Shown one piece after another: positions 27,420 through 40,100 of a stretch of 64,000 bases of DNA; the stretch's first letter is position 1; each line of letters starts with the position of its first letter. The translations under genes and the position numbers were made by a program. This DNA comes from Sitta carolinensis. Lineage: Eukaryota; Chordata; Aves; Passeriformes; Sittidae. A model generated the notes under the pieces. It searched no databases and was not told where the DNA came from. It was given only the letters and a program-made list of their open reading frames with translations. Location: assembly GCA_032173965.1 (NCBI GenBank), contig CM063284.1, positions 102,734,410 to 102,798,409 on the forward strand. Direction: 5' to 3'.

Positions 27420-27431
27420 TATTATTATTAT
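27332..27431. repeat. (TTA)n microsatellite, about 100 bp
   Basis: More than 30 TTA units, with one interruption (ACT) near 27414-27418. Such tracts are highly length-variable. It gives no meaningful open frame. Confidence 0.97.
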
Positions 27432-28479
27432 ATTGTTAAAAGATGAAAATGATAGCTTCTAAGAAACTTTTTTCCCTCCTAACCAACAAAAAACTGAAAA
27501 AATCGACTAAATTTAAAATTCCTCTGTATCCAAAGCTGAAAGTTTTGAATAGACGAATAAGAGTAAATAAAAAGTAGTTTTGCACTAAAGAATGAAAGAA
27601 TAATTTTTGCAATTCATCATATTTAAGGACAGTTACAAGAAATAGAAAATACAGAGGGAGAGAATGAGAGAAATGTGAGCACACATGCATATATGGGTAC
27701 ATGCATGTGTATGTGTGCTTGCAGAATGAATTAGGAGTACATAAAAAATGCAGTAATATACAACTGACCTTAGTGCTGCAATCTCAATAGATGAGGCAGT
27801 TAGACAGAACTTGTCAGATTTTAGCTGCCTGTATGAATTCCTTTTTTACCACAAATACTTCATCTTCCATTTTAGTCAGGAGGGAACTTTCATGCTTATT
27901 TTTTTGGAAAGTACCAAAAAGCACATAGGCATATGTTGGTTTAAGGCATATCCATAATTTAGTAGCATTAGCACTGCTACTGTTGCCACTATGTATCTGA
28001 TAAACAGGTATTCTGGTTGAATGCAATGCAGAAGTAAGTTTGCTTATAAATCATAAAGATTTTATAAATCATAAAGATGGTGGAAACACTTCTGTGCTAG
28101 AAGTGTAGCAATAAAACAACAATCGCCACCATCAAAGCAAAGCAAAAACAGTCCAAAGAAAGTCATATTTTACTACATTTTGTTGACATGTAAGGAAGTC
28201 TAACTGTAATGAACAGGTGATACTGGGATTGACAACATTTAGAATGCTCTGAATGATATTCATCACCATCCTGACTGATCAACACCACGAGGAAGCTCAT
28301 ACCTAGAGCAAAATTAGGGTGAGGCATCAATGCACTGAAGGTCATGGCTGACACTCTTACGCAAGACTCTGCAAGCAGGACAAACAGTTTACCAGGAGAA
28401 TTCTTAAATTCAACAGCAGATGCAAAGTCCTTCCCTGAGATGGAGTAATCCTGTGCTGTAACACAGGCTTGGGACTGGA
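27432..28479. other. Intergenic between the (TTA)n tract and CR1 fragment 1
   Basis: A+T-rich. It holds only the 17-bp tandem duplication at 28044-28078. The last part, from about 28270, could be an unrecognised upstream extension of the CR1 fragment. Confidence 0.55.
28044..28078 (+). repeat. Short tandem duplication (17-18 bp unit)
   Basis: TTATAAATCATAAAGAT is repeated immediately as TTTATAAATCATAAAGAT. It lies about 400 bases upstream of CR1 fragment 1 and is unrelated to it in sequence. Confidence 0.85.
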
Positions 28480-29135
28480 AACAAAAAGCAGTTCTACAGA
28501 AAACTACCTGAGGCCTTTGGTGATGGCAAATTGCACAGGAGTCAGCAGTGCACCCTTGCAGCAGTGCAGGTGAACTTTTGTTGGGCTGCTTTGGCCCAGG
28601 TGTAGCCAGCAAGCTGGGAAAAATAATTATTCCCTTGGTACTGGAAGGGCTTCACAGGAAATACTGCACTCATTTCAGGGACACCCAGTTCAAGAGAGAC
28701 ATGGACAAGCTGGACCAAGTTCAGTGGAGGACCATCCAGTTGCTTGACAGCTGGGGGATATGACATGTGTGGAGAGGGAGCTGGGGTTGAAGGAGAGGAA
28801 GTCAAGTGCTAACTACCTTCCACTGCCTAAGGTGGAGTTACAGACAAGGGAAACCAAATCCCTCTCAGAGGCACAGAGAGAAATAGAATAACAAGTTGGC
28901 ACCCAGGGAAATTTGGACTGCATATTAGAAACGTTTTTCTGTGCAGAAAAAGTGCTTAAGTCTTGAAGCTGAAAAAGTTTGTGGAGACTCCATCACTGGG
29001 GATTTTAAAGTTTGACAGGTAAAGGCCCTGAGCAACCCTAATCGGACTTTGAAATCACTTCTGCTTTGTTGCAAGGAGTTGGACTGGTTGACCTCCAAAA
29101 ATCCCTTCTGATAGAACCTTTCTATGACACTATTC
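28480..29135 (+). mobile_element. CR1 LINE fragment 1 (5'-truncated, 3' ORF2 end plus 3' UTR)
   Basis: The order of recognisable CR1 pieces is correct for the plus strand. A decayed 'GAGTCAGCAGTGCACCCTTG' segment (CR1 consensus: agccagcagtgtgccc) is at about 28540, followed by a 'GGGCTGC' block. Next come the 'GTTCAAGAGAGACATGGACAAGCTGGACCAAGTTCAGTGGAGG' type region (about 28690-28728), a 'GGGGATTTTAAAGTTTGACAGG' block, a 'TTGGACTGGTTGACCTCC' block (about 29080-29097) and a terminal 'TTTCTATGACACTATTC' (about 29120). Stops and indels break every frame, so it is a dead copy. The 5' boundary is approximate. CR1 inserts by target-primed reverse transcription, usually 5'-truncated, with an octamer-type 3' end and no poly-A, which fits here. 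Confidence 0.85.
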
Positions 29136-32098
29136 TTCTTTGAGATGATTTATTCAAATGGGGAATTTAACTGACCAGGAAGAAAGAAAAGCAAAAGTTT
29201 ATGAAATCCTATAAAACTGAGCAAAGCTAATTAGAATTAGAAAAACAGTTTCTATAAGCCTGTTCTAAACTCCTAATTCATACCCATATAGCTAGTTTGG
29301 CCAATGCAAGAACTCCAAAGACTAGTAGATTATGATTCAGACATAGAAAGCAAGTTTAATGTAACAGTATGATGTGGGTTAGTCCAAACACCAGGAGGCA
29401 GGAGACTTTTATGTTTTCTGCCCTGTCACATTCTGGAGGTTGATTAAACGCAGTGTCTGAGCACAGGTTTGCATCCTGGCAGTTTGGCTTGGGGCATGAA
29501 AAATTTGAGCCCTAATTCCACCTTTGAAATACAGTGAGCCTGTAGGCTATCAGTGGAGTAATTATGTGGATCTGGGATATGAGACTTGCCTTTGCCAAGA
29601 GACAGAGCAGAGTTTTCCATGCAAAGCTCTGCCTTAGGTCTACTGTTCTTGAGACAGGAGAAGTGGATGAAGAGCACTTATATTCCTCTCCACACAGGAT
29701 TTACAGTCTAACACCAGGTGAAAGTAGGTATGGACAGACTTTCTTTAGAAAGAGCTGAGCAAGGCAGAGGACACTTACTGTCTCTTTATTCATTAGTAGC
29801 AGTTATTGAGTTCTTTGTGGAAGCAAATGTTTGCTCAAAAGCTATTCACCCTATCCCATCCCTGAGCCTGAAGAGTGTCTAATGTCTTAGGACATTTGCT
29901 GATTGTCAGTCTGCAGCTTTGTGAGGGCAGGAGAAAGTGAAAGGGACGCATTCCCAGCTATGCTGTGATATTTCTTCAACTGATGAGAATACAATTCTTT
30001 ATTTTTTTTTTATTTAAAGGGATTGGTCACTTCTCAGAGGCTTATATTTTGCAATTACACATACACAATTCTAATAAAGGCTGGCTCTGTGGTCCTACCT
30101 TATGGTTTTTGACTGGGTAACTACTTACTCAAAGGCACATGCAAGCCAGAGACCATTAGAGATGTGTTTCACTTGTAAGAAGCATGTTTACAGAAACCAG
30201 CACACCCAAGTTCAAGTATACAGGGAGCATTACACAGATCCAGCAACCTCATCCTTGCATGATCCCATGGCCACTGTGGGCCATGAGGGGCAGTAGAAGG
30301 AGGTCATTCATTTCACAAGTACTGCAAACCTTTTTCTTCACGGTTGCTTTTTCAGTGCAGGGCACAAGGGAACATGCAGCACTGATTGTACATGTAAGTA
30401 GTGACTATGCTACAGATGATGGGTGGGAGTAAGAGTTCCTGAACTGTTCCCTAGTAAAGACATACTAGACTGTTTTTGCTGTTAAACCTTTGCCTGTGGT
30501 CACAGTATTAATGAGCAGTTTAGTGTTTTGTGGTTGTCTTCTATTTTGGCAGTGACAGCATAAACCAGAAGTAGTCCCTTCTCATGAAATGTTAGTTTTT
30601 TTCCTGTGGAAGTCTCTACATACCTATCTCCAGCATGTTTTAGGGTTTTTATGCTGACTAAATTATAGTCTCTTTCCACTTTATCTACTAGACAGCATAT
30701 TTACTTATGTAACAAACTAAATAGAGAAATATTGTCCCTGTTACCCAACACTTGATCTATTAATGCCCTATGACCTCAATAATAAATTTACAACTTCAGG
30801 TCTGTGATAAAAAATATCTTCTTGGGCTGACTATACAAATAATACTGTTTTGCCCCTTTGCAAAGGCTTTGTGCAACATTGACAAATATATTGCATACTT
30901 GTTATAAATTCAGAAGTATTTATTGATTGAAGAAAAGTCAGAATCCAAAGTGTTAACAATGAACTTACCTGATGAGTGTCTTTTTTTTCCTAAGAAATAT
31001 GGTCTGAGATGATTGCTTGAGAGACAGGAGTGAAATCCATGCCGTCTTAAATTTTCATTTTCATGAAAGTAGGTCCTTGCTTCCAGACTTCTATCAAATC
31101 TGCTTATGTTCTTCAAAACATGATGTACCACATCTTTTCTTTCACAGAGGTGAAGCCCTGAGCCTATCAAATGAGGCAGAATGTGAGTTAAGATAAGCGA
31201 GGATATATTTTTAAAACTCACTTCGCCAATGGGCTTCAACTGTAAGTTGCCCCAGTTACTCTGACAACTTCAATCAACCTGGAAGTTCATTATTTCTTTT
31301 CAATTTATAAAGTCTGCATTCATATTATAAAGCAGAAGATAATCCTTGTGAGTTAAGATAAATCCATAGGCAGTGCTCACTTTAGTTCTAATTAGAATCT
31401 GCACATTTGTTATGGAAAATTCAAGTTGTATGATTAAATTTTTCATATTGACAACACTGACCACATTATTTCTGTATTATAAGTTTGCCTTTCACATATA
31501 TAGCAATATAAAAAGGATTATTAACTTAAATCCTGTATTACAAACACTGATCCATACTGTGAAGCAATTACATTACAGCAGTTTAATATATAGAGGCATA
31601 GAGCTCTTTCTACCAGTCAATAGCAATTTAGCCATTAACTTAAATGAAAGTAAGATTATGTCTAAAAGAGGTAAAATGCATTTTTTATAGCTACAGTTAA
31701 TGACAATGTCAAAGTAAAAATAATGGGTCAAATAATTCATTGTGTACAACTGCCATCTAAAAAAACCACTCAAACCAAACCTCTTATTGTTAATGGCATT
31801 TATATCATCAATCAGACCATTTATAACATCTGGAGAAGGTAATAATTGCTTCAGCTTGGTTCTAAACTTTATCTTGGATTTAAGTCCAAGTAGTAATTAT
31901 CAGGGGCTCACGTTCATCAGATCCTCAGAGACATGAAAATGCTGCAAGCTGCTGGGACTTGTGCCTACCAGCTCTCCACGTGTGAGGAGCTTGATGCAGA
32001 AGAAGGTCTCTGAAAGCACCAGTTGTCATTGGCTGGAGCTGACTGTCTTCACAAGCTGGAGTACTCAGCAGCTCTCTCCTTTAAAGAGGTTGCTCTCT
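29136..32098. other. Intergenic between the two CR1 fragments
   Basis: No coding or RNA gene recognised. Open frames reach about 110 codons with no domain. The segment from about 30700 to 31950 is markedly A+T-rich. Confidence 0.6.
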
Positions 32099-32150
32099 AC
32101 ACACGCACAAACGTGCGTGCATGCACACACGCGCGCACACACACACACGT
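32099..32150. repeat. (CA)n/(CG)n alternating purine-pyrimidine tract
   Basis: A mixture of ACAC, GTGCGTGCATGC and CGCGCGCACACACAC. Almost the whole tract alternates purine and pyrimidine, the type of sequence able to adopt Z-DNA. It ends about 15 bases before the 5' edge of CR1 fragment 2. Confidence 0.9.
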
Positions 32151-32164
32151 CTATATATGCATGG

Positions 32165-32810
32165 TAAATGGGGGTCCTGTCAATGGCAAGTTGCATGAGG
32201 CCAACCCTGTCCTGGGGAGCATCAGGCACAGCATGGCCAGCTGGGCAAGGGAGGGGATTGTCCTGCTCTGCTCTGAGCTGGGGCAGCCTCACCCTGAGTA
32301 CTGGGGACAGGTTTGGGTGCCACAATATGAGAAAGATATAAAACTATTAGAAAGCACCCAAAGGAAGGCAATGAGGACGGTGAAGGCCTTGAGGGGAAGC
32401 TGTATGAGGAGCGGCTGAGGTTTCTTGTCTGTTCAGCCTGGAGAAGAAGAGACTGAGGCTCATTGTGGTCTCCTCATTGTGGTCTGCAACTTCCTCGTGA
32501 GGGGAACAGGAGAGGCAGGCACTGATCTCTTCTCTGTGGTGACAGTGACAGGACCAGAAAAAATGGCACAAAGCTGAGTCAGGGGAGGTTTACATTGGAT
32601 ATTAAGAAAAGGTTTTTCACCCTGTCGATGATTGTGTGTTGGAACAGGCTCCCCAGGTAAGTGGTCACAGCACCAAGCCCAACAGCATTCAAGAAGGGTT
32701 TAGATATTGTACTTGGGCACATTGCTCTTGGGTATGTCCTGTGCAGAGCAGAGGTGGACTTCAATGGTCCCTGTGGGGGCCTTCCATATTTATGATTCTA
32801 TTATATACTT
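32165..32810 (+). mobile_element. CR1 LINE fragment 2 (5'-truncated 3' end)
   Basis: This is a second, somewhat better preserved CR1 3' end on the plus strand. It contains the 'GCATCAGGCACAGCATGGCC' block (32219-32238) and the 'CACCCTGAGTACTGGGGACAG' region (about 32290-32310). Further blocks are 'GTTCAGCCTGGAGAAGAAGAG' (about 32432-32452), 'GGATATTAAGAAAAGG' (about 32596) and 'GTTGGAACAGGCTCCCCAGG' (32638-32657). It ends in 'TATTTATGATTCTATTATA' (about 32789-32807), a decayed ATTCTATG-type CR1 terminus. Frames are interrupted, so no reverse-transcriptase product is possible. The 5' truncation point lies only about 15 bases from a CA-rich microsatellite. Confidence 0.9.
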
Positions 32811-35800
32811 CAGGTTGAAAGTTCTCACCTTGAAGATTGGAAACTCAGGTTTAGTTCTCTCCTCTGTTGCAACCCTGATAAAGGAATGTCTGGTCTAGCT
32901 CATTAACTAGCTAATAAATTAGTCAGGGCTGGCAGGTCCCTATCCACTTGCTCTTGAAGCAATTCTATCATACACACACAAAAATGAAGAGGTGAAAAAT
33001 GAGCAAAAAAGATCCTACCTGTACATGCAGAAGAACTACATGGTCACCTACAAGTCAGGTGAAGGAAATTTTTTCTAATGACTCTCGCAGATGTGTGAAA
33101 CTTGTTCAAGAAGAAATGCCTTTACCAACAAGTACTAAGGCTTTACAGCTTCACTTCTCTTTAGCTATTCCAGGAAATCAGCTTAAATTGAGCATGTAGC
33201 AGGATTCTCTGTGATATGAAAAATTAGAATATTGATTTTCACTGGCTATGGCAGAGAAAAAAAATTGTATTTCTCATAGCCAGTACTCTGACATTTGCAT
33301 GGTGTTAGACTTTCTAATCACATCAGGGCTCTTGACAATTTGAATACAGGTTTTCGGCTCCACCTCTACGTGAGGTAAACCTGCACAACTTCTCACTTAA
33401 ATTACTTGTAAAATCTGTTAGCTTCCTAGAATGACAGCTGTAAGTCTAAAACAAAGGCTGGGAGCTACTAGGAAACATACCCAAGACTTGGTAGAACTGG
33501 GACTTAAATGTTGGCTTCCAGCTCTGAGCAGAATCCCAGAAGCTATTAGGCATTTTCTACTTTTGCAGAACTTTGCTTGTCTTTGCAGGGCAGAAAATGA
33601 GGCAGCCAATATGAAGAAAATATGGCAAAATCCATTATACCTAAGAGGAATGAAAATGTCAGTGTTTTCTGTCCCAAAGCTTGAGACTAAATAAGAATCA
33701 AACCTACTTCTTCATGTATTTGAAAGCAAATATTAGCAATTTTTTGATGCTTGAAAATACCTCTGTGATTCCTTTCTCGCAGACATTGCTGAAGAAATGA
33801 GTGGGTTGTAGTATATTCAAAGCATGTCTTGTCATGTCTAATTAACTATATAAAGAAATCAAATAGCCTTCTTCTTCAAATATATATAGGACACTAATAA
33901 GAAATTATTATGTTATTGATAGAGATGACCATTGGCTAGGAGAAAAAATATCCTTGAAGCTTCTCAGGACTCAGATTTTCCAAAATGTTACAGAGAAGCA
34001 TTATCACTCAGCTGTCTAAAGCAACCCTCAATCAAGTGATTTAATAGAAACAATATCAATATAATAAATATTGTAATATAATATGCCTCATAGTTTGAAA
34101 AACTGTTCATGAGATTTTATTTTATAACTGTCCATGATTTGTATTGGGCTTTTTTAATCTTAAAAATTGAGGCCATTCTCTTATGATAAAGTTCTAGCCA
34201 ATTTGCATTATCTGTTAATTATTTTTGTAACATATTCATTGCAGAATTTGTTCAAGTAAGAAGTTATTGTTTAATTTCCATGATGGATGTGCTCATTTCA
34301 TGAGTATTAGATTAGTGGAGAGTATACAATTTGTATTAACATGCATATGTCATTAAAGAAGACATTGTTTTCCAGCTGTCTTCAAACAAAAACAAGCCTA
34401 TGAGATACTGATTTCCTTTTTCAACATCTACTCATGTGGATAGTTGAAGTTAATTTCATGTGAGTAAGGATTACATAATTAAATCTAAAGATTTTTCATT
34501 TATTTTCCTTTGTTTTGCCTGGTTTTTCTTCTGTGTTCATTCTCTTAGAAAACACACATGCAGTTTTTTTCTTGAGATTGCTTTCATATTAAGATTAATT
34601 TTTATGCTAAATGCATCCAGACACAAATGGAAAGGGCAACACTTCTTGCCTAAGAGGATGAATACTTCTGTTCTGTAAGGGAAATTCCTGGATTTCAAAG
34701 GGAGGAACTAACTATAGATCTTCACACTCTAAATCCCTTAATGTCAAATAACTCCTATAACAAACAAAACGACCAAACATTAACAGGGTGTCAAAAGGGC
34801 AGCACAGATTTCTAGAATTTCATGTCAAATTAGTAGTTCCTATACTTTGCATGGTCCTAGCAGCCAGGAAGCTCCTGCACCTGCAGTGATGGGTGTCTCC
34901 ATTTCAGCCAGTCCACTGCTCCCACGTGCATCCCCAAGTTTTACCATGCCTTGTGGATCACTAAGAGTTACAGTTCTGGAGATGTGTGGGCTTCATACAG
35001 ACACAAATCTGTCTTGAATCGCAGGGGCTCGCTTACGCTTCTGGCTCAAAGCTACAAGCAAAGGTGATGAGGAATGCAGTACTTTCAGTAATCCTTGTGC
35101 CCACCAGATCTAGGCTGGGATATGCTGAATTTCACTGCATCACCCTGCAAGAAACTCAGGGCACAAAGGAATGCCTCATCAAGACAATGGACAGCATAGT
35201 TTGTCTCACAAGCAGAGCAGAGTATGATCATGGTTTACCTCAACAACAGAAGGTGGGAAGAACTCCTGCCTTCCACAGCATAGATATAACTTTGGTTATT
35301 AAAACAGGATTTAGTGTCTAATTTCAAAACTACCGTGTGACCTTGGCACTCAGCAGTCACTTTATTCTGGTGGCATTTTGACACCTTCTTTTTGACATAA
35401 AGAACTGGAAAGCTGAGGTGCAAAGAAGAGCACCTTCTTTGCTCTTCTCAAAAAAGTCTTAACCACCTGAGGGGATGCTGACATACAGGATCTCAAGCCA
35501 GGCTTTGCTTTTAAATTGTATCTCCCATGAAGGTCACTTTTATTTCTTTACTGTTCCCACACTTTAGCAACAGATAAAAATATGGTATGGGAAATCTCAG
35601 CGTGGTGGGAAGGTTTCCTGCTACTCAGACAAATAAAACTATGTGCCAATATCCACACCTCCCACGTTCCTCCCATGTTCCAGAGCAAGACAGTGCTCTG
35701 TGCCCAGCTCAAGCACAGAAGCTATGTGGGTCACTATCCTCAGACAAGAGCTCTACCTGTTGAATTCAGGGGTACAGCAGCTCTTGCTAGCAACTTTGGT

Positions 35801-35913
35801 TCAAGAAACAGGATCTGAGCTGTGGGGAATGATTCAGACACCCCTCTGTGCCCAGGGCTTCCTAATACCTGCACTAGGCAGCTCCCACTCCCCTTATGGG
35901 ACTCAACTTCCTG

Positions 35914-35955
35914 AACACAAAACTATTTATTTCCTTCAGAAACACAAAACTATTT
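35914..35955 (+). repeat. 27-bp period duplication
   Basis: The 15-mer AACACAAAACTATTT occurs at 35914 and again at 35941. This is a local duplication only. Confidence 0.75.
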
Positions 35956-37100
35956 TTTTTAAGTGGTACCTAATAGTGGGTTTCAGTTTCCATGTGGGTG
36001 ACCAGGAACCTCAGGATTATATATTTTGGCACCAAGCCTATGTTTTTTAACTGTGCAGAATTAAGCATTTGCCAGGACAGACATAAAGCAGTTGCTATTT
36101 CTCTTTTTTTTTTTCTTTTAAGACTTTCTCTCCAATAACACTCCAATTGCCTTGATGCTGGTTGATTTTAGTGGACGCTTTCAGCAGCTTTCAGGATAGG
36201 ACTGCATTTAAAAGCCAGCTCATGCATATGCAGTTAGTGGTAAATAAACAAGTATCTCTCTAATTAAAATACATCTAGGAAAGTCTAAACTAATTTAACA
36301 TCTAAATGACAGGATAAAGAGGTAAGGAAAACACAGAAATATTAGCCTTGTAAAAAATTGCTTGGCATAAAGATTTTAAAATGAATGGAGATAAACATCA
36401 AGGCATCTTGCATGAAAAAACAAATGAAAAAAAAAATAACCTGAGACAAAGTTATGGAAAGAGATAAAAGTCCATGTGTGCTCCAAGTGAAAAGACACAG
36501 CAGAAACGTGCTCAGCTTCCCCAAGATGCTATTAATGTCTGAGAAAAAACACTACCCAAATGTAACTAACTAATTAAATTGGGCATACATGGGAACCAAC
36601 GGGAATAAATTATTATGCAAAAGCAAGATTTTCCCTACATAAAACAAATGCTAGGAGTTGATGGGGTGGCTAGCAAGGAGCAGGGTGAAATCAGGGCTGC
36701 CCAGCTGATGCTCACACTGAAGGACCCTGGTACTGAGGCATCACACTTGAGTGTGGATGGAACTGATCACAAAAAACAGGGTAAAATCCCACAGAAATAG
36801 GAGGGTTGGAAGGAAAATTGTACCTGTGACTTCCTACAGAGGGAAAGAGAAATGGATGCATGACTGCTAAAGCAACAGTGCCATCTGCTGTGTACTCCCC
36901 GCTGAAATCCAAGTTATTTTAGCTGTCTCCTGCTCTGCTGCAGAGATGGCAGCAAATCTGAGAGCCCCCATGCAGCACTGAACTGAGGAGGGTGAGATGA
37001 AAGCCAGCCTTCCCTCCGGCCCAGCCTATGTACCTAATGGTGCCTGCAGGCCTCCTTAAAAAAACATTTCTGGTCTATAGCTACCAGAGACATTCCCTGT

Positions 37101-37121
37101 AAAATAAATAAATAAATAAAA
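37101..37121. repeat. (AAAT)n microsatellite
   Basis: Five AAAT units in a row. Short and unremarkable. Confidence 0.85.
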
Positions 37122-40100
37122 GGTTCTCAGTCTCTCCGTGTAGCAGGACCCTGTGCTCAGACACTTTTGAAAGATCAGTCCACTATAAAGCTGTCCATCA
37201 GTGAGACAGGCACTGTGCATGTGTAAGCAACCAAACAGCTGCTGTCCAGTCCCTTTCCTATGAGGTATTTATGTCACCTTGTAAAAGGGCTTTCTGTTAC
37301 TTGTGCAAATCTGGTGTCAGTTTCCACTCGTGTTTATATACGCAGTCCTTTTCACAGTGTTCATTACATGTCTGAATGTCTTTATACCTTATAATATCTG
37401 AAGTAATTATGACAGAAAAATCTAATCAATATTATGAATTTTTTATCATGCCTTCCATCATAGCTCTCAAAACTCATTTCTAAATATTGAACCTGACAGA
37501 ACTCATAAAATACAGGTGTAGCCACTCCATGCACAATTGTAGTGGATTTTATTCTATAATCCACATATTTACGTTTATGCATCTAATAATTTTAGTCTTT
37601 ATTCAACACTCTTACTTTTTAAAAGACTTCCCCAAAAACATATCCAGGACAGAACATGAATGGAGTTTAGATGAAATTATTCCATTACATATGACCTCCT
37701 TCTGGATGTTTAGCCTATTTTCTAAGAATGTTTTGCAGGAGGGATAGCCTAACATAATTAGCCTAGGAGGTGCTGATTTAATAGGCCCCATTAAAAAAAT
37801 CCCCCATGCTAGGATATTCAGCTTCAAAAGTGTTTGTAGGCAAAAGGCAGTTCTTGGCATACTCCAGCATCTACTAATTTTCCTCACTAGACCACTCTTC
37901 AGGAACCTACTCTTTTTGTACTTGTGCTACTGGATGCAGGCAATTTATCTGCTGGGAGTGTTCAACTTTGGGTTTCTGTTGATTTGCAGCCTTTCAAGCT
38001 GTCCTCCATGTCCTCTGCTGCTGTTCCTAGACTCATTAATGGTGCACAGAGGCAAGACTCCTGGAATTAGCCAATGTGGGATTCTGGGGCAACAGATGCT
38101 CTGTGGTAACTCAGAGATGCTTCATATTGCAGACCCAATCTTCACAATTAAAGGTCCAAATTTGAATTTCAGAAAGAGAAAATCTTGTGATGGAGTGTTT
38201 ACTATGATGAGAGATAAATTCCAAGGACAAAAGTCAGCTCCTGCATGGGTTCAAAATATGAATCCTTACCAGTCTCTACTGGTAATGAATGAACACATAT
38301 TCCATCACTCAAGTACCTGAACTTCTGCCTTAGCACTCACAAGCCACATCAAGGATGCATTTCTTCTGACTTGGACTCTTTTTTGTCTCCTTGGAAGTTT
38401 ATATGATTACTTGAGATTGGAATAGCTGTAAGATCTGGAGGCTTCACATTAATTATTAACCTCAGTATCTGACTCCTATATTTTAAGATCTACAGCTCTG
38501 AAAAAGGAGACACTGCTGGCAGTAACTACCTTGGGAGGGTTGAAATTTATTAGAAATCAAACTAATCTATACTGTCTCCTGCTCAGGAAATTGAATTCTA
38601 GGAGTTTGTGAGAGTCAACTCAGAGTTTACTTAGACTCCTAATTCACATGGATGGGGAACATTTGCATTGAGATAAGAAGAGTCTGTCGATCTGTTTCTT
38701 GTTGCATATCAAATTTAGTCATACCGGAATCCAATCTGCCATATTTAAACTAATTAGTGGGACCTTCAAAAATGGAGAGCAGACACTTTGTTCTTTAAAA
38801 ATAGACACAAAATTTTCTATTAAAAACAAGAGACACTCATTTTGTGTATAATTAGCCCACAGAGAGTTATAATCAAAGAGTAATAACAAGTTCCCATTAT
38901 TTGATTATGGGCCTCTGCTGGCTGAGGTCCAACAGTGGCAATTTTTGAGAGAGTTTTTTGTACTCATGAGCTTAATCAAAAACAAGACTCAGCTCTGTAT
39001 TTGCCTCCACAAAATCAATGGCCTAAACTCATCAAAGTTGTAGGGTTAAAATTAGCTCAATGTGTCTTTGTTAAATTGTTTATAATGCAAATGGTGGCTA
39101 TTCACAAAAAAAGAAGTAACAGGGAGTCTGTAGATGGATTTGTTTCTTTGTTACCTCACTGAGCAGCTGGAAGGTACATCCAGGATGCAATATATGACTT
39201 CTTGTGAGCTTGAAAGAAGCTCTACCCTCCTGTACAAATTCTTGGCTTCCCTTTTCCAAGAAGGTGATGAACATCTTTGTGCTAATGCTTATTAACTACA
39301 GTTAAAAACATTATTAAAAGCTCACATATGCAATTGATTCCAGCTAGCACAATAAACCCTAAATAAATAAAATCATGGTTATTCCATCTGAAGTCAGAAA
39401 TTTCAGCATTTGCTCTACCTAACACCTGCTGGAGGAAAGTAGAACAGAATTTCAGTGAGGGACAGATGTGGTAGTTGTCTCTGGGAAGTGAGGAATGGCT
39501 GTAACCCCTGCAAGCCATGGATGACCAGGCCCAGTCTCAGGTGCTTTTGTCACAGCAAATGTCTGTGGGGATCCAGTTTCCCAGGAACAGCTTTCTGCTG
39601 CCAGCATCTGTGTGGGATGAAGACATCTGACACCGATGTTAAGTGAACAAAGCCTTTTGAAGCAACTGAATCCCAGTGCCACAGGCATGTTCTGGGGTAA
39701 AAGCAGATAAGAGAGAACTTAGACAAGGTTTGGGGGTAGTGTATTAAGCTGTTAGCAATATCTCTATGCTCTGGATAAACCTCTGTGAGTGCTGTTCCAG
39801 CTGCTGCTGTGTTCTGTGTGCAATGAGTTAAATTCTTAGTGCAGACAAGACTGAAGAGGTGAACATTTCTTGATTTCCAGCTTTGCAAACACCTTTGACC
39901 AAGATCTCAAAGTGTGACAGCCTGAGAGCATATTAATGAGCAGCTACTTCCCAACGGGAACTGTAATATCAGCATTTCTTCTCCCCGTGTTGTTTCCTGC
40001 TGCTATCAGGAGCAGTAACACGGAGGTGCATGGGCAGCTCAAAGGTCACTTCAGCAATGCAGGTACCTAAAACAGCCAGTAGGGCTTGGAATATGGAAGC

